DNA from: an uncultured Phycisphaerales bacterium
GTDB taxonomy: Bacteria > Planctomycetota > Phycisphaerae > Phycisphaerales > UBA1924
Direction: 5' to 3'
Assembly: GCA_937995595.1 (NCBI GenBank)
Contig: CALKJW010000030.1
Span: 1-44,847, forward strand
DNA length: 44,847 bases
In this document: positions 27,038 through 35,804 of the stretch, piece after piece
Position numbering within the stretch: position 1 is the stretch's first letter
Layout: every line of letters starts with the position of its first letter
Notes under the pieces: generated by a model
Database searches by the model: none
Seen by the model: the letters and a program-made list of their open reading frames with translations, nothing else
Told to the model about the DNA's origin: nothing
Program-made: the position numbers and the translations under genes

Positions 27038-29281
27038 ATGACCTTCCTCGCCCCCCAGTTCCTGCACGCACTCTGGCTCGCGCCGCTGGTCGCGCTGCTG
27101 GTGGTCTGGGCGCTGGCGGCGCGTCGGCGCGCGGTGCGGCGCTTCTACGGATCGGCCGCGGGCCGGGCGTGGGCGCCGCTCCCGTCGCGCGGGCGTGCGG
27201 CCGTCGCGGCAACGCTGTGGGCGGCGTGCGCGGCATCGCTCGCGACGGCGCTGGCCCGGCCCGCGCACAGCCCCGAGCCGCGACAGGTGCAGCGCGTCGG
27301 CCGAGACGTCGTGTTCGCCGTCGACGTGTCGCGCTCGATGCTCGCCGAGGACGCTCGGCCGAACCGGCTGGAGCGCGCCAAGTTCATGGTGCGCGACGTG
27401 CTGGAGGCGTGCGAGGGCGACCGCGTCGGGCTGGTCGCCTTCGCGGGAACGGCGGTGGTGAAGTGCCCGATGACGACGGACTACGCCTTTGCGAGCATGG
27501 CGGTCGACGCGCTCGGGCCCGATTCGGTCGGTCGCGGCGGCACGGCGCTGGGCGACGCCGTCCGGGCCGCGCTGGAACTGCTCGGCGACGACGCGAGCCG
27601 GGCGTCGGCGGACATCTACCTGCTCACCGACGGCGAGGACCACGAATCAATGCCCGTGGAGGCCGCGCGCGAGGCGGCGCGGGCCGGCGTGCGGATCGTC
27701 GCCGTCGGCATCGGCTCGGAGTACGGCGCGCCGGTGCCCGCCGACACCGCGGCGGCGAACCAGCGCGGCGTGCAGGCCCCGCGCTTCATCGAGCACGGGG
27801 GCCAGCGCGTGCAGTCGCGCATGAACTCGGGCGTTCTGCGGCAGATGGCCGAGGCCACCCCCGGCGGGGTGTATCTCGAAGTCGGCGTCGGGCATCTCGA
27901 CCTCGACCGTGTGTACCGCCTGCTGCGCCGCGACGCCCAGAAGCGGCAGTTCGATTCGGCCGAGAGCGTGCGCTACGCCGAGGCGTTCCAGTACCCGCTT
28001 GGCGCGGCGGCCGTGCTCGCGCTGCTGGCGCTGGCCGCCGAGCGCGCGCGGTTCTCCCTGCGGGGTTGGAGAGCGCCGGGCCGCGCTCAGGCCGCCGCGG
28101 CGATGGTGGCGCTGGCCGCGCTGTGCGTTTGCCCGCCCGTCGTCCGCGCGCAGACGCTGACCGACCGTCTGGCCGAGAGCAACGCGGCGATGGCGGCGGG
28201 CAGACCGGGCGAGGCGCTGGCGCTGCTGGAGGCGGCGGCGCAGCGGTTCCCGGACTCGCCCGAGGTCGCGTACAACCGCGGGTGCGCGCAACTCGCGCTC
28301 GACCAGCGCGCTGAGGCCGAGGCGTCGTTCCGCGCGGCGGACGAACTCGCGTCGCTGCGACCGGGCGCGAGCCGGACCGCGGCCAGCGCTCGGTACAACC
28401 TCGGACTGATCGAAGCCCAGCGCGCCGCGCAGCAGGCGCAGACCGACCCGCAGGCCGCGATGGAGTCGCTCGCCAGGGCCGAGCGTTGGTTCCGCAACGC
28501 GCGCCCGGGACTCACGGGCGAGGCACGCGACGCCGCGGCACGGAACATCGAGCAGGTGCAGGGCGTGCGCGAGGCGATCCGCCGCGCCGTCGAAGAGCAG
28601 AAAAGGCAGGAGCAGCAACAGCAGCAATCGCAGTCGCAATCTCAGTCGGGCCAGGGCGGCCAGCAGGGCCAGCCGCGGCAGGGCGGCGACCAGCGGCAGC
28701 AACAGCCACAGCCGCCCACGCCCGAGCAGCAGGCGGCGCAGGACCTTGCCGACCTTGCCCGCCAGCAGGAGGCCGCGGCGAACGAGTCCGGTGCGGCGGC
28801 GCGGGACACGCAGGCCGACCCGGAGAGCCGCAAACAGAAGGCGGAGGAACTGGGCCGCAAGCAGGAGGAGATCTCGAAGCGCGCCGAGGCCGCCGACGAA
28901 CAACTCAAGAACGCGGCGGAGCGGCAGCAGGGCGAGAGCAGGGCGCAGCGCGCCCGCGAACAACTCGAACAGGCCCGCGAGGCCCAGCGGCGCGCCGAGG
29001 AGCAACTGCGCCAAGGCGACACCGCCGGCGCGGAGCGGTCGCAACGACAGGCGGCCGAACGTCTGCGCGACGCGGCCCGCGCCGCCGCGGGGATCGAAGA
29101 GCAGCCGCCCGAGCTGGCCGAGCAGGCTCAGTCGCAGGGTGCCGAGGGCCAGCCGCAGCGCGCGTTCGACGCGACGGCGGCGAGCATCCTCGACCGCGAA
29201 GCGCGCGAGCGCGAGGCGATCCGGCGGTTCCTCCGCTCTCAGCAGCGCGCCCGCCCGCCCGCCGTGGAGAAGGACTGGTGA
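27038..29281 (+). CDS. batB: BatB-BatC fusion: membrane VWA protein joined to TPR and Gln-rich coiled region
   Basis: A predicted 747-residue protein. Residues 1-335 are a BatB-like VWA protein with Asp96/Ser98/Ser100 (AVDVSRSM), Thr169 (GRGGTALGDA), Asp198 (LLTDGED) and a closing helix at about 319-334. A second hydrophobic segment at about 352-366 is followed by PPVVRAQ, like an internal signal sequence. TPR-like helices lie at about 375-490 (AYNRGCAQLALDQRAEAEAS; SARYNLGLIEAQRAAQQAQ). The tail to 747 is Gln/Arg-rich, with a QQQQ/QSQSQS stretch near 526-540 and coiled-coil helices. In Bacteroides BatB and BatC are separate; here they share one frame, with no stop or restart signal. The region is likely extracytoplasmic. 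Confidence 0.88.
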   Translation: MTFLAPQFLHALWLAPLVALLVVWALAARRRAVRRFYGSAAGRAWAPLPSRGRAAVAATLWAACAASLATALARPAHSPEPRQVQRVGRDVVFAVDVSRSMLAEDARPNRLERAKFMVRDVLEACEGDRVGLVAFAGTAVVKCPMTTDYAFASMAVDALGPDSVGRGGTALGDAVRAALELLGDDASRASADIYLLTDGEDHESMPVEAAREAARAGVRIVAVGIGSEYGAPVPADTAAANQRGVQAPRFIEHGGQRVQSRMNSGVLRQMAEATPGGVYLEVGVGHLDLDRVYRLLRRDAQKRQFDSAESVRYAEAFQYPLGAAAVLALLALAAERARFSLRGWRAPGRAQAAAAMVALAALCVCPPVVRAQTLTDRLAESNAAMAAGRPGEALALLEAAAQRFPDSPEVAYNRGCAQLALDQRAEAEASFRAADELASLRPGASRTAASARYNLGLIEAQRAAQQAQTDPQAAMESLARAERWFRNARPGLTGEARDAAARNIEQVQGVREAIRRAVEEQKRQEQQQQQSQSQSQSGQGGQQGQPRQGGDQRQQQPQPPTPEQQAAQDLADLARQQEAAANESGAAARDTQADPESRKQKAEELGRKQEEISKRAEAADEQLKNAAERQQGESRAQRAREQLEQAREAQRRAEEQLRQGDTAGAERSQRQAAERLRDAARAAAGIEEQPPELAEQAQSQGAEGQPQRAFDATAASILDREAREREAIRRFLRSQQRARPPAVEKDW

Positions 29282-31260
29282 CCGTGGAGACGCTTGGCCG
29301 CACATCCCTGGCCGGAAGGTTCGCGGCGGTCGCGCTCGCGGCGGCGGTCGCGCTCGCGGGTTTCGCGTCGGTCGCGCGGGCGCAGTCGCCGGTGCACGCC
29401 GCCGCGAGCGCGCCCGAGCAGGCGTTCCTCGGCGACGCGATCCCGTTCCAGATCACGGTGGAGAACGCGACGGACGCTTTGCCGCCCGATGTCTCCGCGC
29501 TGGAGCGCGACTTCGAGGTCGTGTACCACGGCCCGCAGACCAGCACGTCCAGCCGGACCATCGTGATCAACGGTCGCGTGCAGCAGAGCACCGAGCGGCG
29601 CGTCGTGCACGCCTACTCGCTCGCGCCGCGGCGCACGGGCGAGGTCGTGATTCCCGCGATCGCCGTCCGCGCCGACGGACGGGAGTTCCTCACCCAGCCG
29701 GTGCGCATCCGCGTGCTCGAGCCGTCGCGGGTCGAGGGGCTCACGGCGAGCCTGTCGCACGCGCGCGCGTACGTCGGCCAGCCGTTGCGACTGACCGTCA
29801 AGTGGGTCCTGCTCTCCGAGCCCGAGGACCCGGTGCTGACGCTGGGCCTGCCGGCCGACGCGATGGACGTCCACCCCCTGCCCGCGGGCGCGACCGCCGC
29901 GGAGCCATCGCCGCGCGTGGCCGAGATGGACTTTGCGCCCCACCGGGGCGCGCCGAAGCGCCCGATCCGCGGCAAGGTCCGCGCGGTGAACATCGACGGC
30001 GAGGTGCGGACGGAGTTTGAAGCGGAGTTTCTGGTTGTTCCGCGGCGCGCGGGTCGGGCGGCCATCGGCCCCGTGCGCTGCGACTTCAAGGCGGTCGTCG
30101 GGCGGAGGCCCCGGTCGCTGCTCGATTCGCCCTTTGAGCGCAACACGGTCACGCAGCGGCAGTACGCGCTGGCGCCGCTGGACGCGCTGGAGGTGCTCGA
30201 ACTGCCCACGCGCGGCCGGCCGGCGAACTTCAGCGGCCTGGTCGGTTCGTTCGTGCTCGACGCGTCGTGCTCGCCGCGCGAGGCGAGCGTCGGCGAGCCG
30301 CTGACGCTGAACCTGATGCTGCGCAGCCCGCTGCCGATCATCAACCCGCCGCCCGTGGACCTCGCACGGTCATCGGCCGGCGGCGCGCCGGGCGAGCAGG
30401 GCATCGCGTCGCTCTTCCGTGTGCCGCGCGACCCGGTCCTGCCGCAGGCGGTGGGGGAAATGGTGCTGTACTCGGCCCCGATCCGTGCGCGCAGCACGCG
30501 GGCGCAGGCCGTGCCGCCGATCGAGATCAGTTACTTCGACCCCGAGGACGCGCAGTACAAGGCCGCCAGATCGCCGCCGGTCTCGCTGAACATCCGGCCC
30601 GCCGCGGCGGTCGGGCTCGGCTCGCTCGAAGGACTCGAAGACGATGCGGACGATGCGGCGAGCGGCAACTCCGCGCCCGCGGGCCAGCGGCCGGACCTTC
30701 CCGAGCGTGTCAACGGCTGGTTCCCGCCGCTTTCGCCCGGCGCGGGCGGGTCGGCGGCGGCAGTCGAGCAGCGCGGCGACGGCGCAGCGTGGCTGATCGT
30801 TGCCGGGGTGTGCGCGGCGTCGCTGGTCGGCGCGGCGGTGTACTCGTGGCGCAGAGCGCGGCGCGAACGCGATCCTGCCCGGTATCGTCGGCGCGGCGCA
30901 GGTCGTCGAGCGCGGCGAGCACTGCGGGCGGCCCAGGCCGGCGAGCCGGAGCGCATCGCCGCGGCGATGCGCGGGCTGGTGGCCGATCTGTTCAACCTCG
31001 ACGCGTCGTCGCTGACCACGGGCGAGGCGGTCGGCGCGGTGCGGGGTCTGGACGCCGTGCTCGCGTCGCGTCTGGGCGCGCTCCTGGGCGCGTGCGACCG
31101 ACGCCTGTTCGGGCCCGATGGTCCGGGCGCGATGGCCGACCGGCTGCGCGAGGCCGACGAAATGGTGACCGAGATCTGTCGGGCTTCGGCGACGCGGCCC
31201 GGAGCCCGCGCGGGTCGCGCCGATGCACCCGCTCGCCGCGAGCAGGGGGCGCCCGCATGA
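29278..31260 (+). CDS. batD: BatD-like protein
   Basis: A predicted 660-residue protein with a signal peptide (cleavage near ARA-QS, residue 35) and a series of beta-sandwich regions typical of BatD ('oxygen tolerance'): AFLGDAIPFQITVENATDAL, VVHAYSLAPRRTGEVVIPAI, and PPPVDLARSS to the VPPIEISYFDPEDAQY segment. A transmembrane helix near 505-525 is followed by a cytoplasmic helical part (MRGLVADLFNLDASSLTTGE; CDRRLFGPDG). It starts with GTG overlapping the previous TGA (GTGA); GTG at 29284 is an alternative. It probably scaffolds the VWA proteins outside the membrane. Confidence 0.87.
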   Translation: MTVETLGRTSLAGRFAAVALAAAVALAGFASVARAQSPVHAAASAPEQAFLGDAIPFQITVENATDALPPDVSALERDFEVVYHGPQTSTSSRTIVINGRVQQSTERRVVHAYSLAPRRTGEVVIPAIAVRADGREFLTQPVRIRVLEPSRVEGLTASLSHARAYVGQPLRLTVKWVLLSEPEDPVLTLGLPADAMDVHPLPAGATAAEPSPRVAEMDFAPHRGAPKRPIRGKVRAVNIDGEVRTEFEAEFLVVPRRAGRAAIGPVRCDFKAVVGRRPRSLLDSPFERNTVTQRQYALAPLDALEVLELPTRGRPANFSGLVGSFVLDASCSPREASVGEPLTLNLMLRSPLPIINPPPVDLARSSAGGAPGEQGIASLFRVPRDPVLPQAVGEMVLYSAPIRARSTRAQAVPPIEISYFDPEDAQYKAARSPPVSLNIRPAAAVGLGSLEGLEDDADDAASGNSAPAGQRPDLPERVNGWFPPLSPGAGGSAAAVEQRGDGAAWLIVAGVCAASLVGAAVYSWRRARRERDPARYRRRGAGRRARRALRAAQAGEPERIAAAMRGLVADLFNLDASSLTTGEAVGAVRGLDAVLASRLGALLGACDRRLFGPDGPGAMADRLREADEMVTEICRASATRPGARAGRADAPARREQGAPA

Positions 31261-32120
31261 GCGTGAGCAATGCGACTCGAGCGCGCGTGTGGGCGTGGAC
31301 GCCGCTGGTCCTGTGGGCGGTGTGCGTGGTGGTCGCGGTTGTGTGGTCTCGCGGGTCGTTTGTCTTCGATGCGGGGGCGCGTGCCGCGGGCCACTACGAC
31401 GCGGGCACGCGCGCCGCGATGAGCGGCGACCTCGGGCGCGCGGTGCTGGAGTTGCGCCGTGCGCAGGCGCTGCACGCGCCGTGGTGGCGCGACGCCGATG
31501 CGCTGGGGGACCGGATCGAGGGCAACCTTCGCGAGGCGCGCCGGCGCGTCGCCGCGGCCGCGGTCGGCGCTGGAGAGGGCGTTGTCCCAGGCGCGGACCC
31601 CGCGACGGTCGAAGGCCGCGGGCAAGGCAGACCGCTGGGCGACGTCGCCCTCACGTACGTCCGCTCCGTTCCACTATCTGTGCGTATCGCGCTGACCGCG
31701 GCGACGGCGGGGCTGGCGTGCGCGCTCGGCGCTTCCCGGTTGCTGGCGCGTGGCGCGGCGGGCAGTCGAAGCGCTGCTCCTCCGCCGTGGTCGCCGTGGT
31801 TCGCGGCGTGTCTTGCCGCGGCGCTCGCGGGTTTCGCGGCGGTCGATGGCGTTGTCGATGCGCACCGCGCCGAGGCGGTGCTTGTGCGGGCGGTTCTGCC
31901 GCGACAGGGGCCGGACGACCTGACGTACGCGCCGGCGGCGGCGGTCGCGCTCCCGGCGGGCAGCGAGGCGCGGGTCGTCGCGCGGACAGCCGACGGCCTG
32001 TGGGTGCGGCTCGCGCCGCCGCGCCAGAGCGGGACGGGCGGAGCGGCGACGGGAGCGGTGGGGTTGGGCTGGGCGCCGGCCTGGGCCGTGGAGATGGTCG
32101 CCCCGGCGCGCGGCGAGTGA
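31257..32120 (+). CDS. BatE-like membrane protein with SH3-like end
   Basis: A predicted 287-residue protein. Membrane segments lie at about 13-30, 142-163 and 183-201. A TPR-like pair of helices follows the first (RAAMSGDLGRAVLELRRAQA), and the end is an SH3-like domain (VALPAGSEARVVARTADGLWVRLAPP). The TPR plus SH3 layout matches BatE proteins, which close Bat operons. It overlaps batD by ATGA and is the last gene; no clear terminator follows. The extra membrane segments differ from the simplest BatE form. Confidence 0.75.
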   Translation: MSVSNATRARVWAWTPLVLWAVCVVVAVVWSRGSFVFDAGARAAGHYDAGTRAAMSGDLGRAVLELRRAQALHAPWWRDADALGDRIEGNLREARRRVAAAAVGAGEGVVPGADPATVEGRGQGRPLGDVALTYVRSVPLSVRIALTAATAGLACALGASRLLARGAAGSRSAAPPPWSPWFAACLAAALAGFAAVDGVVDAHRAEAVLVRAVLPRQGPDDLTYAPAAAVALPAGSEARVVARTADGLWVRLAPPRQSGTGGAATGAVGLGWAPAWAVEMVAPARGE

Positions 32121-32144
32121 AGCGCGCAGGTGGTTATATGTATA

Positions 32145-32582
32145 TTATGTTGTAACGTGCACCAGCACCTCGCGCGTGTGCGGTACGCGCCGGTGCTCCC
32201 ACACGTAGATGCCCTGCCACGTGCCCAGGCCGAGCCGGCCCTCGATGATCGGGATCGACAGACTCGTCGCCGTGAGCGCGGCCCGGATGTGGCTCGGCAT
32301 GTCGTCGGGCCCCTCGTCGTTGTGCGTGAAGCGCGGGTCGCCCTCGGGCACGTGGCGCGACATCCACGCTTCGAGGTCCCGCCGCGCGGAAGGGTCGGCG
32401 TTTTCCTGGATGATCAGGCTCGCGGAGGTGTGGCGGATGAAGACCGTGCACAGGCCCTCGACGACCGGCCCGCTGCCGCCGTCGCCGTCGGTGCGGCGCG
32501 CGTTGCGCACGATGTTCGCGACGTCCTGCGTGATCTCGTGCAGTCCCTGACCGCGGGTGGTGATGGTGAGACGACCGACCAT
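32145..32582 (-). CDS. YjbQ family protein (UPF0047)
   Basis: A predicted 145-residue protein of the YjbQ/UPF0047 family. Conserved blocks are FIRHTSASLIIQENADP, HNDEGPDDMPSHIRAAL and LGLGTWQGIYVWEHR. The family shows weak thiamine-phosphate synthase activity in vitro, but its physiological role is unsettled. It lies 26 bp downstream of guaA in the same direction, and no terminator separates them, so they probably share a transcript. An insertion GDGGSGP near residue 35 is lineage-specific. The stop lies in an unusual AT-rich patch. Confidence 0.9.
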   Translation of the reverse strand: MVGRLTITTRGQGLHEITQDVANIVRNARRTDGDGGSGPVVEGLCTVFIRHTSASLIIQENADPSARRDLEAWMSRHVPEGDPRFTHNDEGPDDMPSHIRAALTATSLSIPIIEGRLGLGTWQGIYVWEHRRVPHTREVLVHVTT

Positions 32583-32608
32583 GGAGACCTGCGCCTGATC
32601 CGGAGCCC

Positions 32609-34330
32609 TCACTCCCACTCGATCGTCGCCGGCGGCTTGCTCGAGATGTCGTACACCACGCGGTTCACGCCGCGGACTTCGTTGATGATGCGGTTGCTGA
32701 TCCGCGCCAGCAGGTCGTACGGCAGGCGGGACCAGTCGGCGGTCATGAAGTCCTGCGTCTCGACGGCGCGGATGGCGACGCACGACTCGTAGGTGCGGCC
32801 GTCGCCCATCACGCCGACGCTCCTGACCGGCAGGAGTACGGCGAAGACCTGGCTGGTCTGGCGGTAGAGGTTGGCCGCGACGAGCTCCTCGAGCAGGATC
32901 TCGTCGCACTCGCGCAGCACGTCGAGTTTGTCGCGCGTCACCTCGCCGAGCACACGCACCGCGAGGCCGGGGCCGGGGAACGGGTGCCGCCACACGAGCT
33001 GCTCGGGCAGGCCGAGGACCTCGCCGAGTTTGCGGACCTCGTCCTTGAACAGGTCGCGCAGCGGTTCGAGCAGGTCGAAGGCCAGATCCTCGGGCAGCCC
33101 GCCGACGTTGTGGTGCAGTTTGATGTTGGCCGACTGCCCCGCGTGCCCGTGGCCCGATTCGATCACGTCGGGGTACAGCGTGCCCTGCGCCAGCAGCGGC
33201 AGCGCGGCCGTGTTCAGCGCGCCCGCAGCCTTCCCGCCCGCCTCGCCGACGAGCGCGAGTTCGGCCGCGGCGTCCTCGAACACGCGGATGAACCGCGCGC
33301 CGATGCGTTTGCGCTTCTCCTGCGGGTCGCTGACGCCGGCCAGGTCGGCGAGGAACGCGCGCTCCGCGTCGACGACCTTGAGCGGGATGTGGAACGAATC
33401 GCGGAAGGTGGTCTCGACCAGCCCCCGCTCGTTCCTGCGGAGCAGGCCGGTGTCGACAAACACGCAGTGCAGCTGGTCGCCGATGGCCCGGTGGATCAGC
33501 GCCGCGCACACGGCCGAATCGACCCCGCCCGAGAGGCCGCAGATCACGCGGCGCTGGCCGACCCTCTCGCGGATTCGCCGGGTCGCGGTCTCGAGGAAGT
33601 CCGCCATGCGCCACGTCCCCGCGCAGCGGCAGACCTCGTAGAGGAAGTTCCGCAGCATGTCGAAGCCGTGCGGCGTGTGCGTCACCTCCGGGTGGAACTG
33701 CACGCCGTAGAAGGTCCGTTTCGGATCGACGAGTTTTACCGCCGCGAGCGGGCACGTGTCGGTCGAGGCGAGCACCTCGAACTCCGGGCCGCCGCCCGCC
33801 GGCGCGCCGGGCTGCACCTGGTCGCCGTGCGACATCCACACCTGCGTGCGCTCGGGCAGCGCGTTGAAGAGTACGGCCCTGCTCTTCAGGCTCACGTGGG
33901 CGCGTCCGAACTCGCGGTGGTCCGCGCGCGCGATCGTCGCGCCCATGATCTGACACGCCAGTTGCATGCCGTAGCAGATGCCCAGCACCGGCACGCCCAT
34001 GTCCAGGATCGCCGGGTCGCAGCGCGGCGCGCCCGCCTCGTACACGCTCGAAGGCCCGCCCGACAGGATGACGCCCCTGGGCCGCAGCGCGGCCAACTCC
34101 GCGGCGGTCACGTCGGGCGAAACCAGGAGCGAGTACACGCCCGCCTCGCGCACGCGACGCGCGATCAACTGCGCCGTCTGCGAGCCGAAGTCGAGAATCG
34201 GCACGACCTCGCCGTGCGGCAGCGACGCCGGATCGGGCAGTCGTGAGCCGCCGCGCCCGGACTTGGCCGCGCGCGGTGCGCCGGTCGGTGTTGATGCGGT
34301 GGAGCCGGGAGACGAGATGGAAGCCGCCAT
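32609..34330 (-). CDS. guaA: GMP synthase (glutamine-hydrolysing)
   Basis: A predicted 573-residue enzyme that aminates XMP to GMP. The glutaminase domain has [10 protein letters not shown] with nucleophile Cys119 and HPEV with His213 and Glu215. The synthetase domain has the P-loop SGGVDS at 267-272 and the C-terminal dimerisation part ending PPATIEWE. About 40 extra, low-complexity residues precede the usual start ([10 protein letters not shown]). If translation really starts at 34330, as its TACACT box 5 nt upstream suggests, the mRNA is leaderless. It forms an operon with yjbQ. Confidence 0.96.
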   Translation of the reverse strand: MAASISSPGSTASTPTGAPRAAKSGRGGSRLPDPASLPHGEVVPILDFGSQTAQLIARRVREAGVYSLLVSPDVTAAELAALRPRGVILSGGPSSVYEAGAPRCDPAILDMGVPVLGICYGMQLACQIMGATIARADHREFGRAHVSLKSRAVLFNALPERTQVWMSHGDQVQPGAPAGGGPEFEVLASTDTCPLAAVKLVDPKRTFYGVQFHPEVTHTPHGFDMLRNFLYEVCRCAGTWRMADFLETATRRIRERVGQRRVICGLSGGVDSAVCAALIHRAIGDQLHCVFVDTGLLRRNERGLVETTFRDSFHIPLKVVDAERAFLADLAGVSDPQEKRKRIGARFIRVFEDAAAELALVGEAGGKAAGALNTAALPLLAQGTLYPDVIESGHGHAGQSANIKLHHNVGGLPEDLAFDLLEPLRDLFKDEVRKLGEVLGLPEQLVWRHPFPGPGLAVRVLGEVTRDKLDVLRECDEILLEELVAANLYRQTSQVFAVLLPVRSVGVMGDGRTYESCVAIRAVETQDFMTADWSRLPYDLLARISNRIINEVRGVNRVVYDISSKPPATIEWE

Positions 34331-34335
34331 GAACG

Positions 34336-34341
34336 AGTGTA
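34336..34341 (-). promoter_or_regulatory. -10 box for leaderless guaA transcript
   Basis: TACACT on the minus strand is 5 nt before ATG 34330, leaving no room for a 5' leader. No -35 consensus is evident. Confidence 0.45.
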
Positions 34342-34407
34342 GGGGACGCGGTCGGCGCGCGTGCGCGGCGGGCGACGCCGCGGCCGGTACGGCGCGCCGG
34401 TTTCAGG

Positions 34408-34413
34408 TATGAT
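34408..34413 (+). promoter_or_regulatory. -10 box for leaderless lipoprotein transcript
   Basis: TATGAT is separated from ATG 34420 by 6 nt (CCCCGC), so transcription would start at the start codon. Confidence 0.5.
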
Positions 34414-34419
34414 CCCCGC

Positions 34420-34758
34420 ATGCGATGGCCGGTGGTACTGCTGGTGGCGGCGTGTGCGGCGGGCGCGTCGTGCGCCGACCCCGACAAGGCGGTGGGCTTT
34501 GAGGACAAAGACCCCGCGGCCAGGCTTCGCGCCGTGCGCCAGGCCGCGCAGACCGAGGACCGGTCGGCCATCCGGCCGCTGATCACCCGGCTCGACAGCG
34601 ACGACCCCGCCGAGCGGCTGCTGGCGATCCGCACGCTGGAGCGGATGACCGGGGAGACGATGGGCTACGACCACGCCGCGCCGCGGCACGAACGCGACGC
34701 AGCGGTGCGCCGCTGGGTGGAGTGGTATCGGGCCGGGGTCGAGGGCCCGCCGGGCTGA
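34420..34758 (+). CDS. Small lipoprotein with HEAT-like helices
   Basis: A predicted 112-residue exported protein. The signal segment RWPVVLLVAACAAGASC suggests lipidation at Cys18 (GASC). The mature part is a short pair of HEAT-like helices (DPAARLRAVRQAAQTEDRSA; LITRLDSDDPAERLLAIRTL) and an end that includes RRWVEWYRAGV. Small HEAT-like lipoproteins are common in planctomycetes, but I know no function. It diverges from guaA with an 89-bp shared promoter region. A start at 34420 agrees with the leaderless -10 box. Confidence 0.72.
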   Translation: MRWPVVLLVAACAAGASCADPDKAVGFEDKDPAARLRAVRQAAQTEDRSAIRPLITRLDSDDPAERLLAIRTLERMTGETMGYDHAAPRHERDAAVRRWVEWYRAGVEGPPG

Positions 34759-34881
34759 CGGGTTTGTGCGGGGCGCGGTATGCTGAGCGCCGGGCGTCCG
34801 ATGCTCCGATGGCGTGCAGGGTGGTTGTGTCGGGGTCTCGTGGGGCCGCGGGGAGAAAGGGAACACGAGTCGGGCACAACC

Positions 34882-35421
34882 ATGGGCGACAATGTTCGAA
34901 ACCCCGGCTCGTGCGCGTCGGCCGTCGATCCACCGCAGATCCGCCTGCAGTTGATGAGCAACCCGCTGTACCTGAGCGGGGCGCGGGAACTGGTCTCGGC
35001 GGTCGCCAAGCGGCTGGGGTTCGCCGACGAGGCGTGCGGCAAGATCGCGCTGGCGGTCGACGAGGCGCTGTGCAACGTCATCCGGCACGGCTACGGGCGC
35101 GACCCGAACCGGCCCATCTGGGTCAGCATCTGGCCCGTGCACGAGTGCGGGTGCGGCGGGCCGGACGTCCACCCCGGCGCGCTGAAGATCGTCATCGAGG
35201 ACGAGGCGCGACAGGTGGACCCGTCGGTGATCCGCAGCCGCGATCTGGAGGAGATCCGGCCCGGCGGGCTGGGGGTGCACATCATCCGGGCGGTGATGGA
35301 CGAAGTGAAGTACGAGAAACGCGACAACGTCGGCATGCGGCTGACCATGATCAAGCGCCGACGCGAAGAAGCGGACAACGATCAGGCCGAGGGTGACCGC
35401 AAGGAGAGCGAAGGTGGCTGA
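34882..35421 (+). CDS. RsbW/SpoIIAB-like anti-sigma factor kinase (GHKL ATPase)
   Basis: A predicted 179-residue ATP-binding protein. The N box is LAVDEALCNVIRHGYGRD (Glu61, Asn65), and the lid is RPGGLGVHIIRAVMDEVKY. Such kinases phosphorylate a STAS partner on Ser and bind a sigma factor when the partner is modified. An insert at about 84-99 (WPVHECGCGGPDVHPG) brings His87, Cys89, Cys91 and His97 close together, which is atypical. The next gene, overlapping by 8 bp, encodes a STAS protein. ATG 34882 was chosen; an open extension upstream is not family-like. No sigma factor gene is nearby. Confidence 0.87.
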   Translation: MGDNVRNPGSCASAVDPPQIRLQLMSNPLYLSGARELVSAVAKRLGFADEACGKIALAVDEALCNVIRHGYGRDPNRPIWVSIWPVHECGCGGPDVHPGALKIVIEDEARQVDPSVIRSRDLEEIRPGGLGVHIIRAVMDEVKYEKRDNVGMRLTMIKRRREEADNDQAEGDRKESEGG

Positions 35422-35797
35422 CAACTCGACACGACCAGGCTTTGCGACCGGTGGGAGCGACTCGGCCTTCCGCGTCACGGTGAACAACACGGGTTCGGCG
35501 GTGGTGGTGCTGCCCAGCGGCGAGATCGACCTCAACGCCTCGCCGGTCCTGCGTCAGGAACTCAAGCGCGTGCAGACGGCCCGCCCCGAGCGGCTGATCG
35601 TCGATCTCTCCGGCGTGCCCTACATGGACTCGTCCGGGGTCGCGACGCTGGTCGAGGCGATGCAGATCGCGCGGAAGAACTCGACGCGCCTGGTGCTCTG
35701 CGGCATGCAGGACAAGGTCCGCTCGATCTTCGAGATCGCGCGTCTTGACACGGTCTTCACCATCGCGCCCGACAGCCAAGCCGCGATGACCGTCTGA
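35414..35797 (+). CDS. STAS-domain anti-sigma factor antagonist
   Basis: A predicted 127-residue STAS protein, probably the substrate of the kinase encoded just upstream. VDLSGVPYMDSSGVATLVEA at about 63-82 contains the phosphorylatable Ser pair 73/74. GEIDLNASPVLRQEL and LVLCGMQDKVRSIFEIARLD complete the fold. It starts with GTG at 35414, preceded by AAGGAG. It is followed after 7 bp by an MlaE-type permease, and MlaE partners (MlaB) are also STAS proteins. It may therefore control a transporter rather than, or as well as, a sigma factor. Confidence 0.88.
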   Translation: MADNSTRPGFATGGSDSAFRVTVNNTGSAVVVLPSGEIDLNASPVLRQELKRVQTARPERLIVDLSGVPYMDSSGVATLVEAMQIARKNSTRLVLCGMQDKVRSIFEIARLDTVFTIAPDSQAAMTV

Positions 35798-35804
35798 GCC
35801 GATC

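Noticed and set aside
24256-27039. A minus-strand open frame of over 900 codons across the Bat operon
   Set aside because: It crosses several well-supported plus-strand genes with coupled starts and has no recognisable domain.
34780-34881. N-terminal extension of the RsbW-like kinase
   Set aside because: The extension is Arg/Gly-rich, not family-like, and would begin inside a TATGCT promoter-like box.
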